64,000 nt of DNA, taken from Chondrosia reniformis (Eukaryota > Porifera > Demospongiae > Chondrillida > Chondrillidae). The position numbers and the translations under genes were made by a program. The notes beneath the pieces were generated by a model, which saw only the letters and a list, made by a program, of their open reading frames with translations, was not told the origin of the DNA and made no database searches. This document shows positions 34,347-46,300 of the stretch, in pieces. The stretch spans positions 2,728,001 through 2,792,000 of the forward strand of contig OX359195.1 of assembly GCA_947172415.1 (NCBI GenBank), given 5' to 3'. How positions within the stretch are numbered: the stretch's first letter is position 1; the number at the start of each line of letters is the position of its first letter.

Positions 34347-37300
34347 TTACCATGGCTACCAGAAAGATACCATCTAAAGATACTGAAAGATTCATTAAAG
34401 AGACTCTTTATCCAATTCTCAAGAGATGTGACGTGAAACGAGTGTCTGCTGACTTGAGAGCAGCTAATGTCATTTCAGTTGGAGAGTTCCAGAGACTTCA
34501 AGCTTGTCCCCAGTTGGAGGATGCTAACAGGTTCCTGTATAGTCTCTTGGATGGAGACCCTTCTACAAGGAAACTTGGAACTCTGTCTGCAGCACTGAAG
34601 GATGACACTACACATGACGGACATCAAGAACTAGCTCAACTGACTGACCAGTTTCTACAAGGTGAGGATATAGGTGTGGGATATAGGTGTGGGTTTGGTC
34701 ATTTACATATCAAATTACAATCTTTGTTTTGAACCACATTTATTAACCACAGTGTTTTAGTGTTACATATATGAAAAATCTAAGATACCATTTTCCTACA
34801 TCCTATACCTATTCTGTAAAAGAGCCTATTAGGGGAATTAGCCTGAAGAGAGCTTTGGATGAAGATACAGGAGTCTTTTCTTTCCTTCTTTTCCCTTTTT
34901 TTAATCTTCTTCTCCACTGGGTCAGACAGCCGTTTCTGGGAATTCCATCAGTGATCCTAGGAGTCTTTGTCTTTTTCTTTATCTTGATCTTCTCTGAATC
35001 CTTGGCTCTCTATGCTAAATCTAGGGGCCTTATATACACTATTTTGGTGCCAAAAGTTAAATAAGGTGTTAACTAAGAGACATGATGAAATTTAATTTTA
35101 TGAAAGGAATGTAAGTCGAATTAAATTTCATTGATTAATTAAATCTATTAGTAATCTTGCTTGTACAGGTAAAACAGACTCAGCATAACTATAGACACAA
35201 GTAGGATATATTACATACGTCTACCCTTAGGTCTTATAGTAGTAACATTTTTTGGAGGTGGGGTAACAAGACAGTCCTTAAGCATACTAGCTACTTTTTG
35301 CTTATATTTTATTCTAACTAGAGGCTGCCGGGATAGGAAGGTTTTAAAGGTTGATTTTAGCTTAAAGTATTTGTGTAACCCTGCTTAATAAGCCTACATG
35401 AAACCTTTTGGCCTGAAAACTCTCTGGGGTATTAGGAATATTACTATCTAAATGGGGGAAATTTACTATATCAAAGTTAAAGTCCTCTCGCTTATCCGAT
35501 TAACCTCCACTGTCGCCTGTATGCGACAGAAAATACAGCTGCTCGAAACGCTGCTGTCGCATTCATGTGGCAGACTTACCGTTAGAAACTTCAGGCGCCT
35601 CTACCGCTTCATTGTTAAGTGCGATGAACCTGTCAGCAAGGTAACTTAGACCACACTTATGTAAGAGTCTTTTGATACAGTTTTACCTTAGTGTTGTAAT
35701 AGGAAACTACGGAGATATGATAACATCAAATTACCGATGTAATTTCTGATACTTGCGAGTTATCAATGAAAGTAAACAATTATTCGGCTGCTAAATTCGG
35801 ATTTGTAGTGACTACTTCGTCTTTGGAGAGCTTTCTAACTGCTGTCTTGTTCAATTAGATGTTTGTGACGCTTTGGTAAGCTTCCTAATCATTGTTTCGC
35901 TTTAATAGACAGAAATAATTACAACTAATTACAACTAAATATAAATAGGATTGTTATTATATAAATATAGACAAGTGGACCAATATATGTAGGAAAGGTG
36001 ACCTTACTAAAGCAAGAGTGGGTTTTCCGATGATTTTAATTCACCATTAGGGCCCCTTTTCATATATAACAACCACTTATTATTCTAGGCTTTCTTTCTT
36101 CGATATTGCCTCGGCGATGGACTTAAACATATGCCCATTCGTGTCTACTATTATTAGTGCAGTGGCAAAATTGACAAGGTCAGGTACAGTAATTAAAGCG
36201 TATACTGACGTTTCACTTTGGGAGAAGATTACTTATAGTCCATCAATATGTATTTTTCTTATCATGAAAGTATTATGAGCGCTCACCATTTCCGATAATT
36301 GTCGATTTCTTTTGCCTTTTGTCTCTTCAAAAAACGAAAGTTGTCTATACAAAAGTCCTCTCGCTTCAAGACTACAACCGGTTAAAGACACAGGGTTAAA
36401 CATTTCTTCCATGTGTATTTTTCCGGCTTACAGCGGTTACCAGTCACACGCCCTTGCCGGAAGCGGCGGTTATTCGGTTATCATATACTTTAGTGATAAA
36501 TTGATTACTAGTAATGGTTATATCTAAGTCTAAAAAGGGGGATTTCCTAGGGCTGGTATTTGTCTTTTTAAGAATATGTTCTTTAGGGTAAATGTCACTA
36601 ATTGACAGTTCAAAATCCTTGTTGTTAATACATAAAAGGTCATCAATATACCTATGTCAATGATGTATACAATTAATGTATGTACATACATATTATATTT
36701 GATGACACAATTTCTCTCTTCAGATCAGGGAAGAAATCTTGCTATCTCCACCTCTCCTCACAGTGATGTTACTCCTGGTCTTAGTAAAGTAAGTGTATTC
36801 ACATAGCAACATATAATGTATACTAACAATACTTCATATATGGCTTGCAGATTATTAGAGTAAATAGTTCTTTTTATGTATAACTTTAATTGGTAAATAC
36901 ACATTTAAATTCTTCAGAAAATAGAAGCAATAGCTAGTCTTATATAGTATGAATATACCAGTTTTATTTTAAATACAACTTTATTATTCACATGGGAGTT
37001 AAGTTACATGTTCAGTTGGTCATAAAATATAGAGCTATTATATATACTTCCTGAATACTTATGCAAATACATATTCTCCTTGTTCCTAATGTACAGAATG
37101 CTCTGACCAATCTTATAAGGGTGTACCAAAGTCCAGTCATATCAAACCACTGGTCACTGAAGCTAGCTGTAATGGACTTTGTCAAACTCCAACTCATAGA
37201 GTCACCAGAATTGAAAGTGAGAAAAGCTGAACTACAGTGCACACCATCTGTAGTTCTAGCATCAGCTACTGGTCAGTTACATGACATCAAAGGAAAGTCT

Positions 37301-40300
37301 ATGGGCCTTCGGGAGATCTTGGAGTACAAGCCTGTGCAACCTCCAAAGAAATGCATCCTGCTGGAAGGAGAGCCTGGTATAGGCAAGTCCACTCTGACCA
37401 AACAGTTATGCTACAAGTTTGCTGAGGGTACATTTGCCGGTGAATACAAGCTAGTCATTAGAGTAGTACTCCGAGGTCTCCCTTCCGATACCACACTGAG
37501 TGTAGAGGACCTAGTTCGTAGCTGTACCAGTGATGTTAAGGGAAGTCTTGATGAAGAAGATGTGTCCACTTTGAGTCACTATATCACAGCCAACAAGGGA
37601 AAGGACACACTGTTCATCATGGATGGCTATGATGAGTTCCCTGAAGAGCTACAGAAGAGATCTCTGGTTGCAGACATTCTAAGTGGCCAGACCCTCCCCC
37701 AGTCATCCTTCATCATCACATCCCGGCCACGAGCATCAGCCCCTCTACACGACAAGATAGAGAGACGCATTGAAGTGATTGGATTTGGGGAGGAAGAGAT
37801 TGAGCAGTTCATAAGAAAGTACTACGGAGAGGCGTCTGGTTCTGTAGCTGATGCTTTACTAGCAAGGCTGAACTCTACCCTGCCTCGAATCAAAGCCATG
37901 TGCTCCATCCCTCTGATCCTGCTGATGACATGTTATGTCAATGATGTTCTTGATGCCCCTCTCGATACAATAAGTTATCTATTTAAAAGCATCATCTGCC
38001 TCACTGTGAAGCGACACTTTGAGAAGAACAATGTGGAAATGGAAATTGGCAGTTTTGAGGATGTCCTTCAACTCTGCCCCAGTTTGATCAAACTAAGTCA
38101 ACTTGCCTTGGATGGTGTGCTGAAAGATGTCATCATTTTCCACAACCTGAAGCTGTCAGAAGATGATCATTTCGGTCTAATGAACTGCATCTCTTATCGC
38201 AGTGCCTTTGGTGGAGTCACTGGATCGTACCACTTTCTTCACAAATTAGTTCAAGAGTTTCTTGCAGCTTGTGCAGTCAAGCAGTTACCTGCCGAGAAAC
38301 AGAGAAAGTTCTGGAAAGAGAGACTTATTCTTGGGTACAACAAACAAGGAGATTTTGTCCTGTCAGACTCCAACTACGAGATGCCATTCCTTTTCTTCTG
38401 TGGCATTGGGGGACTAGAGAATGATGCTGTGAGAGACCTCTTGTTTGAGCCTCTTGTGTTTTCCAATGATCACAGTTTTGCTATAGGGACCACTTTCCCT
38501 GAAATTGCTACAGCAGTAGCCGAGAGCAGAAATGAAGAGTTGTGTCAAAGGGTCATGGAGTATTGCAATATTGCTCAAATTAACTACAACCTCAGTCGCC
38601 ATCAGCTCGCCAGTTTAGCTTACCTGATGACCATCAGCAGACACATCAAACATATTTCAGTTTTGGATCCACCTGACTCCTTTTATAAGCAAATATCTGG
38701 AAAAGTGACGTATTTGGAAGAAGTCACAATTACAAGTGAGTTGATATTGTAAGTAGATATGTATGAATAAAACACTTTTGCAGACTGTTGAAATGCCATA
38801 TATAGAAGTTATATACAATTTAATAGATCCATTTGATTGCTCCTAATACCTTAAGCTTGTGATTATCTTTTAAGTGTGGATATTCAACTTGACTGGTGAC
38901 ACTTATCACTTGTATATATTTCCTTCTCTAGCTTTGGAGAAACTGCCAGAATCTGTTATACTTCAAGACTTCCTAAAGTTGCAAAGTTCAATAAATAAAC
39001 TGACCTTTCAAGATGGGGTAGGTTTGCAGTTCAACCCTAAGTGTACTTACATGGCTTTAATTGTGTTGTTTTGTAAATGTTTACTAAACTTATTAACAGT
39101 ACATTTATATAAGTGTTTAGTATTGTTTAATGTATACTACTGTTTACATCTGTATAGATGCATAGAACGTTAGTGAGAGGAGATTGCATTTTAGTGATGT
39201 CTGACATTGTTTTAGTTCATTCAAAGAGATTGGAACACCTTGCGACATATTTCAGAAGTACGTAAGTCATGTCAACTGTGTATGTCAATGAAATGTAAAA
39301 TTTGTGTGAATATCATTGAAAGTGCACATCTAAAGAGTCCCATGTGACAGTCACTAGCTAGTGTGTCTACATACTGCAAAAGTCTGAATCACTTGTGTTA
39401 TCATTCACTACACAAGTCATGAGTTGTGAGGTGCTAACTTACTTAAAATGATATCACTAACTACATATATCCTTTCTCGTTGCTATGTATAGGTATGGTG
39501 ATGGTGAAGGCAAGTGTGCTAATGAACTCAGTAGTTTCTTGTCATCAGTTGAAATCTCTTTGTCTGGAGAGTGTCAACTTTACACATGAAGACTTAAATG
39601 TCTTACTAGACAACCTACCAAAGTTGGTTACCATAAAACTGGAGGAATGTGATTATGAAGGTGGTGATATTAATACCAGTGTCATTGTGAGTTGTGAAAT
39701 AGATACAAGTGTATAGAGAACAGTAAAACCTCTACACACAACAGCTAATATTTTAGTTGAGAAATGTGAATCTTTATGGACAGGTATATAGTCTCTTTGG
39801 AAAGGGTCATCTTTCGACTTGGCGAGCTTCTAGAGACACAGTTTTTTCTGATTCTTCTTACTGCCAGACGTTTTGACCCCGGTCTTCTTCAGTGACTGAT
39901 GTTGGTCTTCAAGATGTCTTCATTTATAGGCATCTTTTCCCACCATTTTTGATTACCTCATTGGTGATGTCATCAATGACATCATTTCCGGAGAAGGAGA
40001 AGAGAAGGGAGTATTCATAAAAAAGGTTTTCAAACCACTTTTTTATACAATTACTTGATCCAAGTTCATTCTCATCTGACATGGTTGGATCTTCATGGCT
40101 TCCTTAATTCTTCTTCTGTACCAGTTCTCTTCCCTCTCCACCACTCTAGCTTGGCTCCACTCAATTGGATGACCAGTTTTTAGGGAGTGAACAGCTAAGC
40201 CATTGTTCACATCCCCAATCCTGATGGCATGTTTGTGCTCCACCATCCTGACCTTCAGCTTTCTTCCTGTCTCTCCAGTGTACACTACAGGGTAACTAGA

Positions 40301-43300
40301 AATCCTTATTCTAGGTATATGATCTATTAACCCTTTATGCGCGAGTGACGCGTCAGATAATTAGGTATCTTCAATAGCGAGTGCCGCTTATTTGTGTCAA
40401 AGATACCATGGGTGTTTTGTAGTGCGATTTACAGAGCTACAAAACACTGCGGCAGCCGAAATGTTGGCAATACAAAGACTAAAGATGGTGGTTTATTTGT
40501 ACGCCTTATTCTGCTTGCCACGCTTCACTTGATGGTTTGGTAAACAATTTATTTGAGGTTACGACACTTCTCTAATGTTGTAGGGCTTTGAAAAGATTAC
40601 ATAAAGAAATACCGTTACAAAAGGATAACCAGGTCTCATCTTGACCAAATTTGATTCCGTAGATAGTCACAGAAAACTTCTTACCTGAATGAACTTAGAA
40701 AACATAGCCGTGCTTACCTTCTTCATTAGAAAAGGTAATATCTTGAAAATTAGAGCATCTTAGAAGCCAATAGAGCAACAAAATATGTTTAAAAATCAGC
40801 ATTAAAATTTTACTGTCATAAAGAGTTGTCACATTCCTATCAAGGTGACGAATTTTAATTCCTGCCTTATTGTGTCCTTGTGACAATTAAATATCGCTTC
40901 TGGCGATTATTACGCCCACATAATTATCTCTGTTCCATTCCATAGACATGTGTTCATTCTATCCAGCTATTATAGTGTATCATGTGTGTGACATATATCA
41001 ACCAGTGAATGCAGCTTTATATGGGACAACTCTATATAGCTGTAGTCACTGCATGTGATTGGTTGCTGAGATCCCTAACACTGTGTGCAGTGTTAACCTT
41101 TTAACGACTGCTTTTTTCACTTTCGAGAGGCTGTTAATAACTGCACACCCCTTCTGAGCCAGCACCGGCGAATCAACCCTTAAAGTGTATTTTAAGGTTA
41201 AAACTAAAGTTTAGGTAAAAGCTTACCTTAAAATGACTCTGTTCTGTATTGATTCGGGAAAGTACTTCAGGAACTGACGATACGCAGGCAGAACATGTGC
41301 AAATCGCACACAAAAAGGGGCGTTTTATGGTTTTAAAATAATTTGTTTATATAACGGTGTCTCACAATTAAATGCGTAGGTTGGTCATGCGCAAGGTACG
41401 TGACTTTATCGAAGATTCGTTTTGACGAATAAAATTATTAAAGTACAGACACGTTGTATCTCTTTTGTTTCTTGGGTGATAAGTTTTATTTCGCAACGGA
41501 TGGCTTAAACAATTCGCTGATTGATCAAATCTCCAAATCGACTGTCAAAAGAGGAAACGCATTCAATGGCGTAATAATTACCTCATGACCTCAGTGTGAC
41601 TTCAGCTTGAGCAATAACCTCTTAAATTGTTCTCAAAACATGGTCAGGTAAATGAAGACATAGCCTACCAAACTTTTATGGCTTGTTAATCAAAGGTAAA
41701 ACTAAATTTTCAACTATAATTTAATAGCTCGTACCGTTGCCGACGTGTGCAACAGTTTTCATTTGATTTCTCGTAAGATTCTCTAAAAAGCTGCATATCT
41801 CAGGAACGAAGTAATGTTTCAAAATTATACGTGGTGAAAATTTAGATACTTTTGTGCAAATTCTTTTGAGATTGGTATAATTACTTTACAACACCGCGTT
41901 TTCACTTGAAGCTTTTTTTCATATGCTCGACTAAATCTTTCATTTCTTCCATCATTAAATATATTATATGTACAAACAAGGTATTTTCCAATACTGTAAG
42001 TGTTATTGCATTTATAAAAATGTTGTTTTCAATCTCCACTCTAAGATAGGGGGAGAAAATAGGGGTAACTTAAAAGACTTAGTTTAGGGTGGCCATTTTG
42101 TTTTCGGCCACAATATGCACATGTGCTACCTGCGTAGAATTTGACCAAATACCAACTCGCTTCCCTAGCCAGCCATTTCCGCTTGCGTAATACACAATAA
42201 GTGGCACCTAATACATATGTACAGCTTATACTGCTGATCAAAAAGGAGCTATAGTGACTACTCTTTATATCTTATCTATATATCCAGCAAAAATCGGCGC
42301 TCACTCAGCAACAAAAGGTAACAAATTAAAAAGTGATTAAGTTTTCCTAATCCTATAGTTTACTACGCGAATGTTACTTGTGACAATCGTTCAAATAAAT
42401 GACTTACAAAATCACTTTCATGGTTCTTTAGCTTTTGTAAATCTAGCTCACATTACACTGAAGAAACAATGGCTAAAAGAATGAACACTTCTTTCATTAT
42501 AAGAAAAGTAAATGAAACAGCAGACAGTGATGACAGTGATTGGGCTTAGTCTGAGGATGATCTCTGGGAATCTGCTGAAGTTGGTGAAATTGATACCAAT
42601 ATAGGACCTGTGATATCCAGAGATCACCTGGAAGAAGCTCAAGAAGACGTTCATGAAGGTGAAGAGGTTGTTGAACCTGATGAAGAGGTTATTGAACCCC
42701 AGTCCAGGTGGTGGACACCTTCCAACCCTTTTCAAGTTCAGGCATCAACTCCAGAACAAGCATCTTCACTCCCTACTATACTGGATATCTCTGCAAAACA
42801 CACACCAATTCCTTCTACTTCATCGCAAGGATCCTTTGACCATCCACCATTTACATAATGAAGTCAGGATCACTTTTGAACCTTGATAAAAGCTGTAGCC
42901 CTCTTTCTGTCTTTGAGGCAATATTTGATGCAGCCACATTCCGATCAAACAAACCTCTACAGCCAACAGAGCTACTTGGCCCTACGTGGGAAAATGTTAC
43001 GGTACCAGAGATGAAATCGTTCATTGGGATCCTAATTGCCATGGAAATTCATAGGCTGCCTGCAGTAAATGATTATTGGAGTATGGATCCCCTTCTTGGT
43101 GATCCTGGTATTTTCCAATACTATAAGTGTTATTGTGTTTATAAAAATGTTGTTTTCAATCTCCACTCTAAGATAGGGGGAGAAAATATGGGTAACTTAA
43201 AAGACTTAGTTTAGGGTGGCCATTTTGTTTTCGGCCACAATATGCACATGTGCTACCTGCATAGAATTTGACCAAATACCAACTCGCTTCCCTAGCCAGC

Positions 43301-46300
43301 CATTTCCGCTTGCGTAATACACAATAAGTGGCACCTAATACATATGTACAGCTTATACTGCTGATCAAAAAGGAGCTATAGTGGGATCACAAAGGGCATG
43401 TCTAGGGACCGCTTTAAGAGCATACTCCGATACCTCCACCTGAACGATAATACCAAAATGCCCTTAACCCAATTTCGACAAACTCTATAAGATGAGACCC
43501 TTATTCAATGAACTGAAAGAATGTAGCCAAAAAGCATACTACCCACACCAGGAACTCGTTGTCGATGAAGCTATGGTGCTGTTCAAAGGCCGTTCCAGCA
43601 TTAAACAGTACATGCCGCTGAAACCCGTAAAGCAAGGATACAAGGTGTGGTGTATTTGTGATTCCAGAAATGCGTATGCCTATGATTTTGAGGTATACCT
43701 TGGTGCAATGGGTGGCTCCCCAGAGAGTGGACTAGGTAAAAATGTTGTTCAGATGCTCTGCCGTTCCATCCAAAATAGAAGTCACCATATTTATACGGAC
43801 AACTTTTTCACCAGTCCTTCTCTAGCCTGTTCCCTCCACCAGAAGCAGACATACCTGCTTGTGTAAACCGGAGGGGATTTCCTGAGGCTCTACGTGATTT
43901 GAAGACCCTCAGAAAGACACAGCCAAGGGGGGGAACACAAATCCATACTTGTTAATGATGGCAAAACTGAGTGTCTGGTTTGGATAGACAAACAGTTGCC
44001 ATCATTAACACATTAGTTCGTCCCCCCATGTAATGAGGACAGCAAAAAAAAGGATGGCACTAGGCAGCAGGTTCCTTGCCCAGAAAGCATTAAATGGTAT
44101 AAAACCTTTATGGGTGGGGTTGATCTTTTCGATTTTAGGCGCAAGACCTACTTTTGTAGTAAAAAATCGAAGAAATTGTGACTGAGGATTTTTTACGTTT
44201 TACTAGACCTGGCAGTAGTCAATGCCCACGTTATTTACAAGGAGACAGCCACTAAACAGTTTACCCAGAAGGAATTTATACTGCAGATTGCCAGCCAACT
44301 AATTGCCAGCCGTAACTCCTGCAAAAGACAACTCTGCTTCCATGACCCTGCCTCAGTGACACGTTTAACTGAGCGACACTTCCGGGGGAGACAAAATAGG
44401 AGAGGGCATTGGTGTATTTGTCTCCAACGTAGAAGAACTTACTTTTGCTGCAGTCAGTGTTCGCCTTCAGACCCAATACCCCTTTGTTCGCCTACTAATC
44501 CGTGCTTTAAGCTTTATCATACGCTAGAGCAACTGACAACCAAGAGAAGAAAAGCAAATGCTGACGAATTAAGGCTTCTTCCATCACCGTGAACTGCCGT
44601 GAACATTGTTTACATAGGACGCCCACACGCGTTTTAATGTAAATGATTGCATAGTTATTCTTATTTTATACTTCAGTTTTATGCTAATACACGTAGTAAA
44701 CTGTGTACAAACACAATATTCGTATTGCTTACATCATGCGCTATCGAATAGTATGAAATATATATAAATTCAGCCATTTTAAATTGTCGCCGTCCTTCAC
44801 CACTACTGGTCCGAAAAAGTGTGAACAGTCGTTTAATGGGTTAAATGTGAATTTTATGATATGTCTTAATGTGTATATAGTAATTCTCAATTTAGATATA
44901 TAAGTACTTATATATATAGTTATTCTTGAGTGATCCATCAATGTCTATATACGCCAGTGCATTAGGAGGCATCCCAGTCTGGAAGATGTGACGTTAGATT
45001 GGCAGTGTAGTGTGAACTTGATTAAACTGTTCTTGTTTGGTATCAAAGACAAACTAAACATGAAGAAAGTAAATGTTGAATTTTCCGACTGCTCATGTAA
45101 GTGTGTTGTTATCAAAATATTCAAGTCTATTGATCTCTTATTAATGTTTGTATATATACTGGGAGAATATTGTAGTAAAGTTGTTATAACTTGACAAAGG
45201 GAGTTAATTGCACTAAGCCTGTGCAAAGGCTAAAATGATCAGAAATAATCACTGGAACGTATTACACCATACCAGCCAAGTGATCAAAGTCTGATCTTGG
45301 CTGGGGGACCGAAGTCCTATTAAGTTGGCAACCAATTTACCATCATTGAAGTGTACCACACTGATGAGCCCAAATGAGGGCGAAACAGCTGTCTGTGGTT
45401 CTTTGATTATTTTTTTTTTTTTCCATCTTTGGATGACTGGGAGGCGATCACTGGTTGCCAACTTAATAGGACTTCGGTCCCCCAGCCAAGATCAGACTTC
45501 GGTCACTTGGCTGGTATGGTGTAATACGTTCCAGTGATTATTTCTGATCATTTTAGCCTTTGCACAGGCTTAGTACAATTAACTCCCTTTGTCATTGAGT
45601 GCTCAGTCTCACTTAGACTGTAGCCTCCATCCTCACTTAGAATGAAACCACAAGTGTTTCACTTGTGGTGGATTTATAAGTGAGGGCAGTCATCCAATTT
45701 ACCATCATTGAAGTGTACCACACTGATGAGCCCAAATGAGGGCGAAACAGCTGTCTGTGGTTCTTTGATGAATTTTTTTTTTCCATCTTTGGATGACTGG
45801 GAGGCGATCACTGGTTGCCAACTTAATAGGACTTCGGTCCCCCAGCCAAGATCAGACTTCGGTCACTTGGCTGGTATGGTGTAATACGTTCCAGTGATTA
45901 TTTCTGATCATTTTAGCCTTTGCACAGGCTTAGTGCAATTAACTCCCTTTGTCATTGAGTGCTCAGTCTCACTTAGACTGTAGCCTCCATCCTCACTTAG
46001 AATGAAACCACAAGTGTTTCACTTGTGGTGGATTTATAAGTGAGGGCAGTCATCCAATTTACCATCATTGAAGTGTACCACACTGATGAGCCCAAATGAG
46101 GGCGAAACAGCTGTCTGTGGTTCTTTGATGAATTTTTTTTTTCCATCTTTGGATGACTGGGAGGCGATCACTGGTTGCCAACTTAATAGGACTTCGGTCC
46201 CCCAGCCAAGATCAGACTTCGGTCACTTGGCTGGTATGGTGTAATACGTTCCAGTGATTATTTCTGATCATTTTAGCTTTTGCACAGGCTTAGTGCAATT

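Larger units (their letters stand above)
34771..36655 (-). mobile_element. Naiad-like element B, 5'-truncated, split by a MITE
   Basis: 34771-35495 matches the 3' tail and RT end of Naiad A (24488-25005 and 26945-27190); the match resumes at 36478 and ends near 36655, within the RT. The interval 35496-36477 is an insertion. The element stops at the high-coordinate side inside the RT, i.e. it is 5'-truncated, as expected for target-primed integration. Relative to A there are deletions around 35400 and in the hammerhead. Confidence 0.85.
41097..44840. mobile_element. piggyBac transposon in an NLR-C intron
   Basis: TTAA duplications at 41093-41096 and 44841-44844; ends CCTTTTAACGACTG and the inverse of CCCATTAAACGACTG. 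In NLR-B the same intron has a single TTAA (GCAGTGTTAAGTGTG, near 13010), a direct empty-site control. 3744 bp, carrying a broken transposase on the + strand. Confidence 0.93.

Noticed and set aside
42041-42241. Identical 66-residue minus-strand frames at 42041-42241 and 43168-43368
   Set aside because: Identity comes from the 277-bp repeat; no domain or start context supports a protein.
43107-43383. Intron in the piggyBac gene
   Set aside because: A GT-AG pair at the borders does not restore the frame, and the same sequence occurs outside the gene at 41980.
45249-45537. Two 70-codon frames reading toward each other in the retrozyme
   Set aside because: They are the same sequence read from the inverted arms and contain no domain; an inverted repeat explains them.
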